A stretch of DNA of 64,000 bases from Actinomycetes bacterium (lineage in GTDB: Bacteria; Actinomycetota; Thermoleophilia; BMS3ABIN01), in contig JAJYXB010000022.1 of the NCBI GenBank assembly GCA_021791195.1, forward strand, positions 144,245 through 208,244. Direction: 5' to 3'. Both the position numbers and the translations under genes were made by a program. This document shows positions 20,406 through 29,355 of the stretch, in pieces. The notes below the pieces were generated by a model. That model saw only the letters and a list, made by a program, of their open reading frames with translations. It searched no databases and had not been told where the DNA came from. Numbering within the stretch: position 1 is the first letter of the stretch; each line of letters opens with the position of its first letter.

Positions 20406-20681
20406 ATGGAAGGCATTGTATGCCCGCACTGCCAGAAGGTTAGCTTCAGCTCTTCTCCAAGGGTATTTTCGCCGTGCCCGTACTGCAAGTTTCGCTTCGC
20501 CATGTCGGAGGAAGCGGGACAGAAGTTCCTCATCATCGACCGCAAGCTCGTGGAGATAGCACCCAACTATGCCGATGCGGTCACCGGCCGTGATGCGAGC
20601 TTCGAGGTGATCGTCGACCGGCGCGAGGTCCAGCGGCCCTTCGTTGGCACCGACCGTCGCAGGGTCACGACGCCATCCTGA
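20406..20681 (+). CDS. zinc-ribbon protein of unknown function
   Basis: A 91-residue protein from the ATG at 20406. An N-terminal four-Cys zinc ribbon (CPHCQK and CPYCKF, residues 6-24) precedes a predicted beta-rich part with FLIIDRKLVEIAP and FEVIVDRREVQRPFVGTDRR. The RRxxRxxxxRR-like Arg-rich C-terminus recalls the PilZ entry motif but is not a convincing match. No family is assigned. It lies upstream of the SRPBCC gene in the same orientation but with a separate promoter-like box between. Confidence 0.6.
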   Translation: MEGIVCPHCQKVSFSSSPRVFSPCPYCKFRFAMSEEAGQKFLIIDRKLVEIAPNYADAVTGRDASFEVIVDRREVQRPFVGTDRRRVTTPS

Positions 20682-20750
20682 GCATTCGGGGCTTTTGCCC
20701 CGCACTCGCTGCGACTACGCCGGCCTCTGGGTTCCAGGCGCCGATTTGCC

Positions 20751-20756
20751 TATAAT
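20751..20756 (+). promoter_or_regulatory. -10 box placed for leaderless transcription
   Basis: A perfect TATAAT lies 5 nt before the ATG at 20762, so the transcript would start at or next to the start codon. No clear -35 and no Shine-Dalgarno are present. Confidence 0.5.
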
Positions 20757-20761
20757 GAAGC

Positions 20762-21208
20762 ATGCTGCAAGCCTCGTCATCGGTACTCATCAATGCTTCC
20801 CCGGAGCAGGTTTTTGAGTTGCTGCGCCGGCCGGAGGAGATGGCTTCCCGCATGGCCTCGGTGCGGGAGTTCAAGGTCATCTCCCGCGGAGTCGATTCGA
20901 TCCTGACCGAAACCGTGGCGGCCGCTGACGGCCGGGACACCGCCTTTATCCTCCAGCTCGACTTTCATCCTCCCGGCCGCGTCGATTTCCGCCAGCTGAA
21001 GGGCGAGTTGAGAAGCCTGCAGGGGGAGGACATCCTCGAACCGGGCCCGGACGGCGTCCGCGTCACCGAGACGATCCGTTTCGACATCGGGCTGCCGATT
21101 TTCGGCGACCTGCTGGGGAGGATGGGCATCCAGCAGAAGATCCAGCAGCAGATCGAGGAGCGGCTCGCAGTCCTGAAAGCAATGGCCGAGGGCCACAAGC
21201 CCGTTTGA
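20762..21208 (+). CDS. SRPBCC (START-like) family protein
   Basis: A 148-residue protein with the START-like layout: an N-terminal beta strand and helix (SSVLINASPEQVFELLRRPE), a central antiparallel sheet (DTAFILQLDFHPPGRVDF, RVTETIRFDIGLP) and a long C-terminal helix (KIQQQIEERLAVLKAMAE). These proteins bind hydrophobic ligands in a cavity; the ligand here is unknown. There is no signal peptide. The start codon has no Shine-Dalgarno and follows a TATAAT box, suggesting a leaderless mRNA. Confidence 0.8.
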   Translation: MLQASSSVLINASPEQVFELLRRPEEMASRMASVREFKVISRGVDSILTETVAAADGRDTAFILQLDFHPPGRVDFRQLKGELRSLQGEDILEPGPDGVRVTETIRFDIGLPIFGDLLGRMGIQQKIQQQIEERLAVLKAMAEGHKPV

Positions 21209-21333
21209 CCGCCGGTGTTAACCGCCGGCGGTTAACGGCCCGCCTGGTGAGGGAATAACCATCTTGCCCGTTCACACCTAGCCGGCCCTGATCATCTGAA
21301 CCGACCGATCGCGGCCGGTGGAACTTTTTTTGG

Positions 21334-23604
21334 ATGATCGACGAGCCCGCCAATAATATTTCCGCGGATTTAAAGCCCGGATCCGGCAACCGGTTCTGGA
21401 TCGACCTGCGCGAACCGGCGCAGGCGGCCGCGGCCGGGGGGGCGCTGGTGGGCGGCAAGGCGGCGAATCTTGCGCGCCTGAGCGGCCTGGGGCTGCCGAC
21501 GCCTTCCGCCAAGGTGCTCACCACAGCGGCCTGGAGCTTTTTTCTCAAGCGGTCGGGCATCCGCCGGCAGCTGCACGATATGTTGCTGTCTCTGCAGCGG
21601 GATCCCGACGGCGCCGAAAAGATCAGCCGGCAGGTGCGGCGGCTGATCGGCCGCACGGAGATGCCGCGGGAGCTGGAAGCGCAGCTGCACCATGCCTACC
21701 GCGATCTCTCCGGGGAAGGCGAGGCGCACCTGGCCATACGCAGTTCCGGAGTCAGCGAAGACAGCCCCGATGCATCATTTTCCGGCATGCTGTCAACGGT
21801 GCTGGGTGTCGACAGCTTCGCGGCCCTTGTCGCCGCGGTGAAAAAGTGCTGGAGTTCCGGGTTTAACGCCCGTAGCCTCCGGTATCTGACGCGGATGAGG
21901 CTGGATCCTGCCGGGGTGGCGGTGGCGGTTATCTTCCAGCGGATGGTCGAGGCCCGCAGCTCGGGAGTTTTATTCACCGTGGATCCCGCCACGGGCGATG
22001 TGAATGTCGCCGTGCTGGAGGCTGCCTTCGGTTACGGGCCCGGAGTGGTCTCCGGCAACATTACCCCGGATTTATACCGCATCGACAAAAAGACACTGAA
22101 GATCCTGCACCGTGATTCCCGGCCGCAGGAGTTCTATTATGCTGCCGATGGCAGCCGCCGGCTGGTGGCGCCGGAGCAGCGCGCGCGCCGCAAGCTCAGC
22201 GACGGCGACGTGCGGCAACTGGTGTCCTTCGGGCTGACGGCGGAGCGGGAGCTGGGCTCGCCCCAGGACCTGGAATGGTGCAAGAGCTCCAAGGGACTGG
22301 TGTTGCTGCAGACGCGGCCCGTCACCGGTCTGGAGCGGCTGTCGCTGAGGCAGAAAAAGTATGCCCGCCCGGAAGTGGTGATTGTGCGCGGCATCGGCGT
22401 CAGCCCCCGGGTCGGCTGGGGCGACGTGCTGCTGCTGAGCCCCGGGCGTGAGGATATCCGGCAGCCGGTGAACGGGCGCGTGGTCGTTTTACGGCGTTTG
22501 ACCCAGGATCTGGCGCCTCAGCTAAAAGAAGCCGCCGCGGTGCTGGCCGACGAGGGTGGGGCCACCAGCCACGGCGCCAATATCCTGCGCGAATTTCAGG
22601 TTCCCTGTGTGGTCGGTACCCGTTACGGCTCTTCGGTGCTGCATGATGGCGACGTGGTCACCGTCGATGGCTGGCGCGGGTTGGTGCTCGACGGCATCGG
22701 TCCGCGGGTGCGGGAAAGGGAGTTCGGCGCCGAGCGGCCGGTTTCCACCAGGACGAAGCTGATGACCACCATCAATGTGCCGGAGTCGGCCGAGAAAGCA
22801 GCGTCGATCGCCGATGGCGTCGTCTCTTTCCGCAATGATTACCTGCTGCTGCAGGGTGGCGTGCATCCGGCGCGGCTGCTGAAAAGCGGCAGGGGGGAGA
22901 CGCTCACCCGTTCGGTGCTGGCGGCGCTCCTGATCGTGGCCCGCGGCTTTGCCGGCAAGCCGGTCTGGTACAAGACGCTGGATGCGCCTACGGACGAGTT
23001 CCGGCGCCTGCGCGGCGGCGATGACGAGCCGCTGGAGCGCAATCCGCTGCTGGGCTGGCGGGGCATCCGCCGCGAGCTGGACGATCCCTCGCTGCTGCGC
23101 GCCGAATATGAGGCCGTCAGGCGGGCTGTGGCCGAAGGCTGCACCAACCTGGGCATCAAGGTGCCGTTTGTGCGCAGCGTCGCCGAGTATGAATGGGCGC
23201 GGCAGGTGGCGGTCGACGTCGGCCTGCGGCCGCATGAGGACGTCGCTTTCGGCGCTTCCATCGAGACCCCGGGTTCGGCCTTGATGATCGATCAGATGCT
23301 TGATGCCGGTGTGGACTTCATCAGCGTCGGTGTCAACGACCTGACGATGTGCTGCCTGGGTGTCGACCGCGAGAGCGAGCGGATGGCCGATTACTTCGAT
23401 CCGGCGCATCCCGCCGTGATCCGGCTGCTGGAAGAGATCGCCGGCCGGGCCCGCGGGCGCGCTTTCATCGCTGCCGCCGGCGACATCGCCCAGGCGCCGC
23501 GGCTGATGGATGAGCTGGTCCGGATGAAGTTCGACGCTATCGGCATCTCGATCCCGTATCTGGGAACGGTGCGCTCCCAGGTTGCCCGCCTGGAAGAGGG
23601 CTAG
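21334..23604 (+). CDS. phosphoenolpyruvate synthase homologue lacking the catalytic Cys
   Basis: A 756-residue protein with the three PEP synthase/PPDK parts. The N-terminal ATP-grasp domain shows VGGKAANLARLSGLGLPTP, AIRSSGVSEDSPDASFSGML and RSSGVLFTVDP. The swivelling domain keeps its catalytic His in GGATSHGANI (His near 413). The C-terminal PEP-binding barrel contains FGASIETPGSALM and SVGVNDLTMCCLG. Where active PEPS, PPDK and PtsI have the catalytic Cys (CGQ or CGE), this protein reads AAAGDIAQ (about 712-718). It may phosphorylate another substrate or be regulatory. The product is uncertain; the fold is not. Confidence 0.85.
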   Translation: MIDEPANNISADLKPGSGNRFWIDLREPAQAAAAGGALVGGKAANLARLSGLGLPTPSAKVLTTAAWSFFLKRSGIRRQLHDMLLSLQRDPDGAEKISRQVRRLIGRTEMPRELEAQLHHAYRDLSGEGEAHLAIRSSGVSEDSPDASFSGMLSTVLGVDSFAALVAAVKKCWSSGFNARSLRYLTRMRLDPAGVAVAVIFQRMVEARSSGVLFTVDPATGDVNVAVLEAAFGYGPGVVSGNITPDLYRIDKKTLKILHRDSRPQEFYYAADGSRRLVAPEQRARRKLSDGDVRQLVSFGLTAERELGSPQDLEWCKSSKGLVLLQTRPVTGLERLSLRQKKYARPEVVIVRGIGVSPRVGWGDVLLLSPGREDIRQPVNGRVVVLRRLTQDLAPQLKEAAAVLADEGGATSHGANILREFQVPCVVGTRYGSSVLHDGDVVTVDGWRGLVLDGIGPRVREREFGAERPVSTRTKLMTTINVPESAEKAASIADGVVSFRNDYLLLQGGVHPARLLKSGRGETLTRSVLAALLIVARGFAGKPVWYKTLDAPTDEFRRLRGGDDEPLERNPLLGWRGIRRELDDPSLLRAEYEAVRRAVAEGCTNLGIKVPFVRSVAEYEWARQVAVDVGLRPHEDVAFGASIETPGSALMIDQMLDAGVDFISVGVNDLTMCCLGVDRESERMADYFDPAHPAVIRLLEEIAGRARGRAFIAAAGDIAQAPRLMDELVRMKFDAIGISIPYLGTVRSQVARLEEG

Positions 23605-23606
23605 CG

Positions 23607-24287
23607 CTACAATTCACCCTCGTACGCCAGCAGTTCGTCGGCAGCGTCCTCAACGTGATCGGCGATGCTGCTGACGGTGATGATCAGGCGCCAGAAAAGC
23701 ACCGTGCTCCAGTTGTCAAGATGCAGCTTCGAGGCCTCCTGCTGCATCTTGAACTCGATGTCGTCCACGGTCTCTTCCAGGTCGCTGATGCGGGCCACCA
23801 GCTCGAAGCGCCGCTCCGGGGGCGCGCTCAGATGGGCGATGGCTTCGGCCGCGTCACCCATTGCCTCCTGTGACAGCGATGTCATCTTCACCAGATCGCT
23901 CTTGAGCTCCGCGGGCAGCAGCAGGTCCTGGATGATCAGCAGGAACCTGCCGGCCTGCTTGGCGGTATCGGCCACGTCGTCAGTCTGGTGCACCAGCCGC
24001 CGGTAGAGTTCGGTCTTGGAATGCGCCAGGGTCGAGCGCGACAGCTCGCGGGCGACGCTGCGCCTGAGCGAGTCGGCTTCCTTCTCCAGGTCCGAGGTCT
24101 GTTCCACCAGCCGCTCGAGCTGTTCGCGGTCGCCGCGCTGCCAGGCTTCTGATGCGCTCTTAAGCGCATGCACCGCCATCAGCACCTTTTGGCTGTGGGC
24201 GACCAGCAGGTCGTGGATCTTGTCTATCTCTGCCATAAAATCTTGATACCGCTCCGTTTTGCGGGTCCGCGCCACGGGTATATACAT
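23607..24287 (-). CDS. DUF47 (PhoU-like) family protein
   Basis: About 226 residues from the ATG at 24287; the ATG at 24236 (MAEIDKIHDLL) is an equally possible start, as neither has a good ribosome-binding site. The protein is all-helical with the DUF47/TIGR00153 pattern: LVEQTSDLEKEADSLRRSV, LVHQTDDVADTAKQAGRFL, and SDLEETVDDIEFKMQQEA followed near the end by IADHVEDAADELL. The acidic E/D-x-x-D pairs are the metal-binding sites of PhoU folds. Such genes usually pair with a PiT phosphate transporter, which is not seen here. It converges on the PEP synthase homologue with a 2-nt gap. Confidence 0.85.
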   Translation of the reverse strand: MYIPVARTRKTERYQDFMAEIDKIHDLLVAHSQKVLMAVHALKSASEAWQRGDREQLERLVEQTSDLEKEADSLRRSVARELSRSTLAHSKTELYRRLVHQTDDVADTAKQAGRFLLIIQDLLLPAELKSDLVKMTSLSQEAMGDAAEAIAHLSAPPERRFELVARISDLEETVDDIEFKMQQEASKLHLDNWSTVLFWRLIITVSSIADHVEDAADELLAYEGEL

Positions 24288-24424
24288 ATTGAATAATACG
24301 GAGAGATGACCTTCGGGTTGAGCACCTCTCAAAGGCTCGGCAACGTCCGGGTCTTTTTTTTGCATATTGCCCCGCCGGACGGGCGGTAAAACCCGCAGGA
24401 GTAATAAATACGTCGCCGGGGAAG

Positions 24425-24455
24425 GAAAAAGCCCCGCACCGTCAGGTCCGGGGCT
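24425..24455 (-). terminator. intrinsic terminator-like hairpin, minus strand
   Basis: On the minus strand AGCCCCG pairs with CGGGGCT across a 12-nt loop and is followed by five T. It lies upstream of the DUF47 gene, so it may be an attenuator in its leader or end an unidentified minus-strand transcript. The remaining 24288-24732 stretch shows no other gene that I can support. Confidence 0.5.
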
Positions 24456-24732
24456 CTTCTGAAGAAAATGGCGGCCGCGCCCCCCACATCCTGCTTCCGC
24501 GTGGCCCGTGCTATCGAAATGAACTGCCGCGCTTTCTGCTTTCGACAACAGCGCTGCCGCCTATTTATATAATCGGGCTCATTCCGGAATGGATTAATCC
24601 GGGATAATAATCCCGGCATGAGCAGCCCGTTTCCGGAGGCAAAAAACCGGTGGCACCTGCCGGTCAAGGGGCGGGCACGCTTCGGCGCCGTTTCCTTTAC
24701 AGCAATCAGGCGCATCTATAAACTCAGATATC

Positions 24733-26022
24733 ATGAAAATAACGCCGATACCGCCGGGAACAAAGGACGTGCTGCCAGCCGAAGCGGCGGAGCTCAGGCA
24801 TCTGCGGCAATCAATCCGGGACGTGTTTGACAGCTTTGGCTACGGTGAGGTGATCACGCCGACGCTGGAGACCGAGGCGGCGCTGGAGACTGCCGGAGAG
24901 AAGCGCTTTCGCAACTCCTTCCGCCTGTTTGACGAGCGCGGCGAGGTCCTCGTGCTGCGGCCGGAGATGACCACGCCGATCGCGCGCGTGGTCGCTACCA
25001 GGATGGCCGACCGCGAGCCTCCCATCCGCCTGTGCTATTTTGCCGGCGCCTTCAGTCCCATCAGTCCGCAGCGCGGCCGCCAGTCGGAATTCCGTCAGGC
25101 GGGCCTGGAGCTGATCGGCCTCGGTGAGCCGGCGGTGGACGCCGAGGTGCTGGCGGTGCTCTGCCGCGCGCTGGACGCCTGCGGCCTGGTGGATTATTCG
25201 GTGGGCCTGGGCGAGGCTTCCTTTTTCCGGGCCCTGCTTGAGAGCGCCGGCGTGAGCGGCGAGAGCCGCGACGAGATTTTTGCGGCGCTGGTCGAACGTG
25301 ACATGGTGCGGCTCAGCGCCGCCGTCGCCAGCCTCGACGCCGCCGCCGACGACAAGACGGCGATCATGGATGTGATCGCCCTGCGCGGCGGCAGCGAAGT
25401 GCTCCGGCGCGCCCAGGACCTGGTCCGCGGGCCAAGGATGGAGGCGGCGCTCAAGCGGCTGGCCCGCACCTACTATCTTGTCAGCCGTTACGGGCTGGCG
25501 GACCGCATTCTGTTCGACCTGGGCATGTTCAGGAATTTCGATTACTATACCGGTATCGTTTTTGAGGTATACAGCGGCGATCTGGGATTCCCCATCGGCG
25601 GCGGCGGCCGTTATGACGGCCTGCTGGCCCGCTTTGGCAGGCCGGCGCCCGCGGTGGGCTTTGCCATCGGTCTGGACCGGCTCCACATCGCCGTGACCGG
25701 CCAGGGAGGAGTCCGGGCGGCCGTCCGTCCGTCCGTGGCCCTGATCGGCGGGCTGGAACCGGAACTCGACCTGGCGAACCAGCTGCGCGACAGCGGCGTG
25801 GCCGTCTACGCGCTGCCCGCCGGCATCGATGAAGCGGCGGCGCTGGCCCTGGCCGCGGACGCCGGCAGCATGTGGCTGGCGGTTCCCGCCGGGGGGAGCG
25901 ACTTTCGCCTGATCCGCCTGCCGGCGCGGGCGCAGGCGGAGCCCGGGACGCCCGGCGGCGCCGGCGGCAGGCTCGGCCCGGTGCTGAAGCGTGAAGACCT
26001 GGTCAGGGAGCTGACCGCCTAG
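24733..26022 (+). CDS. hisZ: ATP phosphoribosyltransferase regulatory subunit HisZ
   Basis: A 429-residue HisRS-like protein without tRNA-synthetase function. The class II core is visible (TKDVLPAEAAELRHLRQSI, EVITPTLETEAALE, VLVLRPEMTTPIARVV, DRILFDLGMFRNFDYYTGIV, GGGGRYDGLLARFGRP). The C-terminal anticodon-binding domain is reduced. It is followed directly by a short HisG, which needs HisZ for activity and His feedback, so HisZ rather than HisS is the right call. It opens the histidine operon; its TAG abuts the hisG ATG. TATAAA about 10 nt upstream of the ATG suggests a very short leader. Confidence 0.93.
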   Translation: MKITPIPPGTKDVLPAEAAELRHLRQSIRDVFDSFGYGEVITPTLETEAALETAGEKRFRNSFRLFDERGEVLVLRPEMTTPIARVVATRMADREPPIRLCYFAGAFSPISPQRGRQSEFRQAGLELIGLGEPAVDAEVLAVLCRALDACGLVDYSVGLGEASFFRALLESAGVSGESRDEIFAALVERDMVRLSAAVASLDAAADDKTAIMDVIALRGGSEVLRRAQDLVRGPRMEAALKRLARTYYLVSRYGLADRILFDLGMFRNFDYYTGIVFEVYSGDLGFPIGGGGRYDGLLARFGRPAPAVGFAIGLDRLHIAVTGQGGVRAAVRPSVALIGGLEPELDLANQLRDSGVAVYALPAGIDEAAALALAADAGSMWLAVPAGGSDFRLIRLPARAQAEPGTPGGAGGRLGPVLKREDLVRELTA

Positions 26023-26685
26023 ATGGCGCAGTCGCCGCTCCATTTCCAAAACCTGAGACTGGCGGTGCCGCGCGGCAACCTGCTCGCGCCAACACTGGAC
26101 CTGCTGGAGCGCGTCGGTTTTGACGTGGGCGAAGTGCGCGCCAATGACCGCAAGCTCATCTTCGAGGTGGGGGAGGGCAGAACGATCGTCACGACGCGGC
26201 CCTCGGACGTGCCCACCTATGTGGAATACGGCGCCGCCGATGCCGGCTTCGTCGGCAAGGACGTGCTGCTGGAACACCGCCGCAACGTCTACGAGCTGCT
26301 GGACCTGGGCTACGGCGCCTGCCGCGTCGTCTATGCCACGCCGGAAGGCCGCGCGCCGGAGGAGGAAGAGCTGAGGCCTCTGGGAGTGATGCGGGTGGCC
26401 AGCAGATATCCCAATATCACCCGCAACTATTTTGAGCGGCTGGGGAAACAGGTGGAGGTGATCGAGCTGCACGGCTCCATCGAGCTGGCGCCGCAGGTCG
26501 ATCTGGCTGAAAGTATTGTTGACCTGACCTCTAGCGGCGAGACCCTGAGGCAGAACAGCCTCGTCGAGCGGGCGGAGATCGCCCGCTGCTCTGCGCGGCT
26601 GATCGCCAACCGGGTATCGCACAAACTGAAAGCCGGCCTGATCGATGAGCTTGTCAGGCGGTTGGAGGAGCTGACTGTCGAGTGA
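26023..26685 (+). CDS. hisG: ATP phosphoribosyltransferase catalytic subunit, short form
   Basis: A 220-residue HisG_S enzyme, lacking the C-terminal regulatory domain of long HisG. It joins ATP and PRPP to form PR-ATP, the first step of histidine synthesis. Seen: LRLAVPRGNLLAPTLDLLE, TRPSDVPTYVEYGAADAGFV, and the PRPP loop region IELHGSIELAPQVDLAESIV followed by DLTSSGETL. It starts immediately after the hisZ stop and overlaps hisD by 4 nt. Confidence 0.96.
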   Translation: MAQSPLHFQNLRLAVPRGNLLAPTLDLLERVGFDVGEVRANDRKLIFEVGEGRTIVTTRPSDVPTYVEYGAADAGFVGKDVLLEHRRNVYELLDLGYGACRVVYATPEGRAPEEEELRPLGVMRVASRYPNITRNYFERLGKQVEVIELHGSIELAPQVDLAESIVDLTSSGETLRQNSLVERAEIARCSARLIANRVSHKLKAGLIDELVRRLEELTVE

Positions 26686-28046
26686 CGCTGAAACGACTGG
26701 ATCTGACGACTGAAAACACCGCCATGCTGGTGCGGCAGCTGCGCGCTCAGGCTGGCGAGGATGAAGGGCTGCGCTACCGCGTCGAGGAGATCCTCGGCCG
26801 CGTGCGCGAAAACGGCGATCAGGCCCTGATCGAGTTCACGCGGAAATTCGACTGTGAGGATTTCCGCCTTGAGCAGCTGCGCGTGCCGGTGGAGGAGATC
26901 GAGGCTGCCAGGGAGGCGTCGTCCGAGCCGCTGATGGAGTCGCTGAAACTGGCGGCCGAAAACGTGCGCCTGTTCCACCAGCATGAGATGCGCGGCAGCT
27001 GGACCGCCACCATGCGCCAGAACCAGATGCTGGGGCAGCGGATGATCCCGGTGGACCGCGCCGGGCTTTACGTGCCCGGCGGCGCGGCCAGCTATCCCTC
27101 GACCGTGATCATGACCGCGGTGCCGGCGCAGGTGGCGGGGGTCCGCGAGATATTTATCTGCAGCCCTCCCGGCCGCGACGGCCGCGTCAGCCAGCCGGTG
27201 CTGGCGGCGGCGGCGCTGCTGGGCATCGACGAGGTCTACGCCGTCGGCGGCGCCCAGGCGGTGGCGGCGATGGCTTACGGCACCGCGAGCGTGCCGTCCG
27301 CGGATGTCATCTGCGGCCCCGGCAACGTCTATGTGACCGAGGCCAAGCGTCAGGTCTTCGGGCTCACCGGCCTCGATAGCCTGGCTGGCCCCAGCGAAGT
27401 GGTCATCATCGCCGACAACAGCGCCCAGCCGGATCTGATCGCCGCCGACCTGCTGGCGCAGGTGGAGCATGGCAGCGGCGCCGTGGCGGTGCTGGTGTGC
27501 TGGTCGCAGGAGCTGGCCGGCCGTGTCGAGGAAGCGGTGCCGAAGCTGGCGCGCGAGCTGGACATCGCCGAGGGCCGGGTTCAGCGCATTGCGCTGGTCC
27601 TGGTCGGCGGGGGACAGCTGGGGACGCGCATCGATGACGCCGGCGAGGAGAAACCGGTGACGCCGCTGGACGTCGCCGTAGGCTTCAGCAACGAGTTCGC
27701 GCCGGAGCATCTGCAGATCCACACCGAGCAGCCGGAGCAGGTGCTGCACGAGATCACCTGCGCCGGGGCGGTCTTCCTGGGCGAGGACGTCTGCACCGCC
27801 TACGGTGATTACATCATCGGCTCCAATCACGTGCTGCCGACGGCGGGCACCGCCCGGTTTGGATCGGCGCTGTCGGTGGAAAATTTCCTGCGAAAAGTGG
27901 CTGTGATATCCTTGACGCCGGAAACCATCACCCAGCTGACGCCGGCGCTGAGCGAGATCGCCACCGCCGAGGGGCTCAAGGCCCATGCGCGCGCGGCCCA
28001 GCTGCGGCTGGAGAGGTTCGGAAAGACGGAAGAGGAAGAAGAGTAG
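26682..28046 (+). CDS. hisD: histidinol dehydrogenase
   Basis: A 454-residue zinc enzyme oxidising L-histidinol to histidine with two NAD+, the last pathway step. Seen: YVPGGAASYPSTVIMTAVPA, CGPGNVYVTEAKRQVFG, DSLAGPSEVVIIAD, AQVEHGSGAVAVLV, EFAPEHLQI and GSNHVLPTAGTARFGSALSV. The catalytic His/Glu region and Zn ligands are in place. The GTG start overlaps the hisG TGA. Confidence 0.96.
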   Translation: MTLKRLDLTTENTAMLVRQLRAQAGEDEGLRYRVEEILGRVRENGDQALIEFTRKFDCEDFRLEQLRVPVEEIEAAREASSEPLMESLKLAAENVRLFHQHEMRGSWTATMRQNQMLGQRMIPVDRAGLYVPGGAASYPSTVIMTAVPAQVAGVREIFICSPPGRDGRVSQPVLAAAALLGIDEVYAVGGAQAVAAMAYGTASVPSADVICGPGNVYVTEAKRQVFGLTGLDSLAGPSEVVIIADNSAQPDLIAADLLAQVEHGSGAVAVLVCWSQELAGRVEEAVPKLARELDIAEGRVQRIALVLVGGGQLGTRIDDAGEEKPVTPLDVAVGFSNEFAPEHLQIHTEQPEQVLHEITCAGAVFLGEDVCTAYGDYIIGSNHVLPTAGTARFGSALSVENFLRKVAVISLTPETITQLTPALSEIATAEGLKAHARAAQLRLERFGKTEEEEE

Positions 28047-28097
28047 CGGCCCGGTTCACTCGCCGGCACTCTTCATTCAATCAACGGAAAGGCGGCC

Positions 28098-28685
28098 ATG
28101 TCCAGACAGGCGACCATCGAACGCGCGACATCAGAGACCGAGATCGACGTCAACCTGACGATCGACGGCGTCGGCGACTCGAAGGTCAGCACCGGCGTGG
28201 GCTTCTTCGACCACATGCTGACGCTGTTTGCCAAGCACGGCCTGTTCGATCTCAAGATCAACGCCAAGGGCGACCTCGAGGTCGACGGCCATCACACGGT
28301 GGAGGATGTCGGCATCTGCCTCGGCCAGGCCTTCGACAAGGCGCTCGGCAACCGCGAGGGCATCGTCCGCTACGGCTTCGTCATCGTGCCGATGGACGAG
28401 GCGCTGGCGACGGTGAGCATCGACATCAGCGGCCGGCCGTTCCTGGCCTATAATCTTGATCTGTCAGCGTCGCAGGTGGGCGGCTTCGACACCGACCTGC
28501 CGCACGAATTCTTCCAGGCGTTTGTCAACAACGCCGGCATCACCCTGCACGTGCGGATGCAGGCCGGCACCAACCCGCACCACATCATCGAAGCCGTGTT
28601 CAAGGGGTTTGGCAAGGCGATGGATCAGGCGACACGCGTGGATCCCCGCATCACCGGCGTTCATTCCACCAAGGGCGTCATCTAG
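28098..28685 (+). CDS. hisB: imidazoleglycerol-phosphate dehydratase
   Basis: A 195-residue monofunctional enzyme that dehydrates IGP to imidazole acetol phosphate. The two metal-binding repeats are clear: GVGFFDHMLTLFAKHG with DGHHTVEDVGICLGQA, and DLPHEFFQAFVNNAGI with AGTNPHHIIEAVFKGF. No phosphatase domain is fused. It follows hisD after 51 nt with GGAAAGG upstream of the ATG. No hisC lies between hisD and hisB, where it often sits. Confidence 0.96.
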   Translation: MSRQATIERATSETEIDVNLTIDGVGDSKVSTGVGFFDHMLTLFAKHGLFDLKINAKGDLEVDGHHTVEDVGICLGQAFDKALGNREGIVRYGFVIVPMDEALATVSIDISGRPFLAYNLDLSASQVGGFDTDLPHEFFQAFVNNAGITLHVRMQAGTNPHHIIEAVFKGFGKAMDQATRVDPRITGVHSTKGVI

Positions 28686-28743
28686 CGCCAGGCCCGCGGG
28701 CCATCTGGCAGAAAACCGATCCTCCGGAAGGACAGATTATTCC

Positions 28744-29355
28744 ATGGCGGATAAATCCACGAACGTGATCGTCGATTATGGCATGGGAAACCTGCGCAGC
28801 GTCGAGAAGGCGCTGGAACAGGCAGGCGCCAGCGTGATCGTAAGCAGCGAGCCGGAGGATGTCCGGCGGGCGGACGCGATCGTCCTGCCCGGCGTGGGCG
28901 CCTTCGGTGACGCCATGGCGCACCTTCAGAAACGCGGCCTCGCCGATGTCATCAGGGAAGAGGTCACCGCCGGCAAGCCGTTCCTCGGCATCTGTCTGGG
29001 GCTGGACCTGCTGTTTGAGGAAAGCGACGAGCACGGGCTGCATCAGGGGCTGGGGCTGCTGCCCGGCCGGGTGGAGCTGATTAGGACCAAACTGAAGATC
29101 CCGCACATCGGCTGGAACCGCATCGCCGTCCACAAGGAATCACGCCTGCTGGCCGGGGTGCCGAACGGCTCATATTTTTATTTTGTGCACTCTTATGTTG
29201 TGGCTCCCAGGGAAGATTCAGATATACTTTGTACTACGGAGTATGGTTGCGAGTTCGTCTCCGCCGTGGAGCGTGACAACGTCACCGCGTTTCAGTTTCA
29301 TCCCGAAAAAAGCAGCTCCCTGGGGCTGCAGATCCTGAGGAACTTCGTATCATGA
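28744..29355 (+). CDS. hisH: imidazole glycerol phosphate synthase, glutaminase subunit
   Basis: A 203-residue class I glutamine amidotransferase supplying ammonia to HisF. Catalytic Cys lies in GKPFLGICLGLDLLFE, and His/Glu lie in FQFHPEKSS. Other family segments are VDYGMGNLRSVEKAL, VLPGVGAFGDAM and IPHIGWNRI. The start at 28744 follows GGAAGGA. The stop overlaps the hisA ATG by 4 nt. Confidence 0.96.
   Translation: MADKSTNVIVDYGMGNLRSVEKALEQAGASVIVSSEPEDVRRADAIVLPGVGAFGDAMAHLQKRGLADVIREEVTAGKPFLGICLGLDLLFEESDEHGLHQGLGLLPGRVELIRTKLKIPHIGWNRIAVHKESRLLAGVPNGSYFYFVHSYVVAPREDSDILCTTEYGCEFVSAVERDNVTAFQFHPEKSSSLGLQILRNFVS

Noticed and set aside
24811-26622. 603-codon open frame on the minus strand
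   Set aside because: It lies wholly antisense to hisZ and hisG, has low-complexity Gln/His/Arg-rich content and no family motif; long antisense frames are expected in GC-rich genes.
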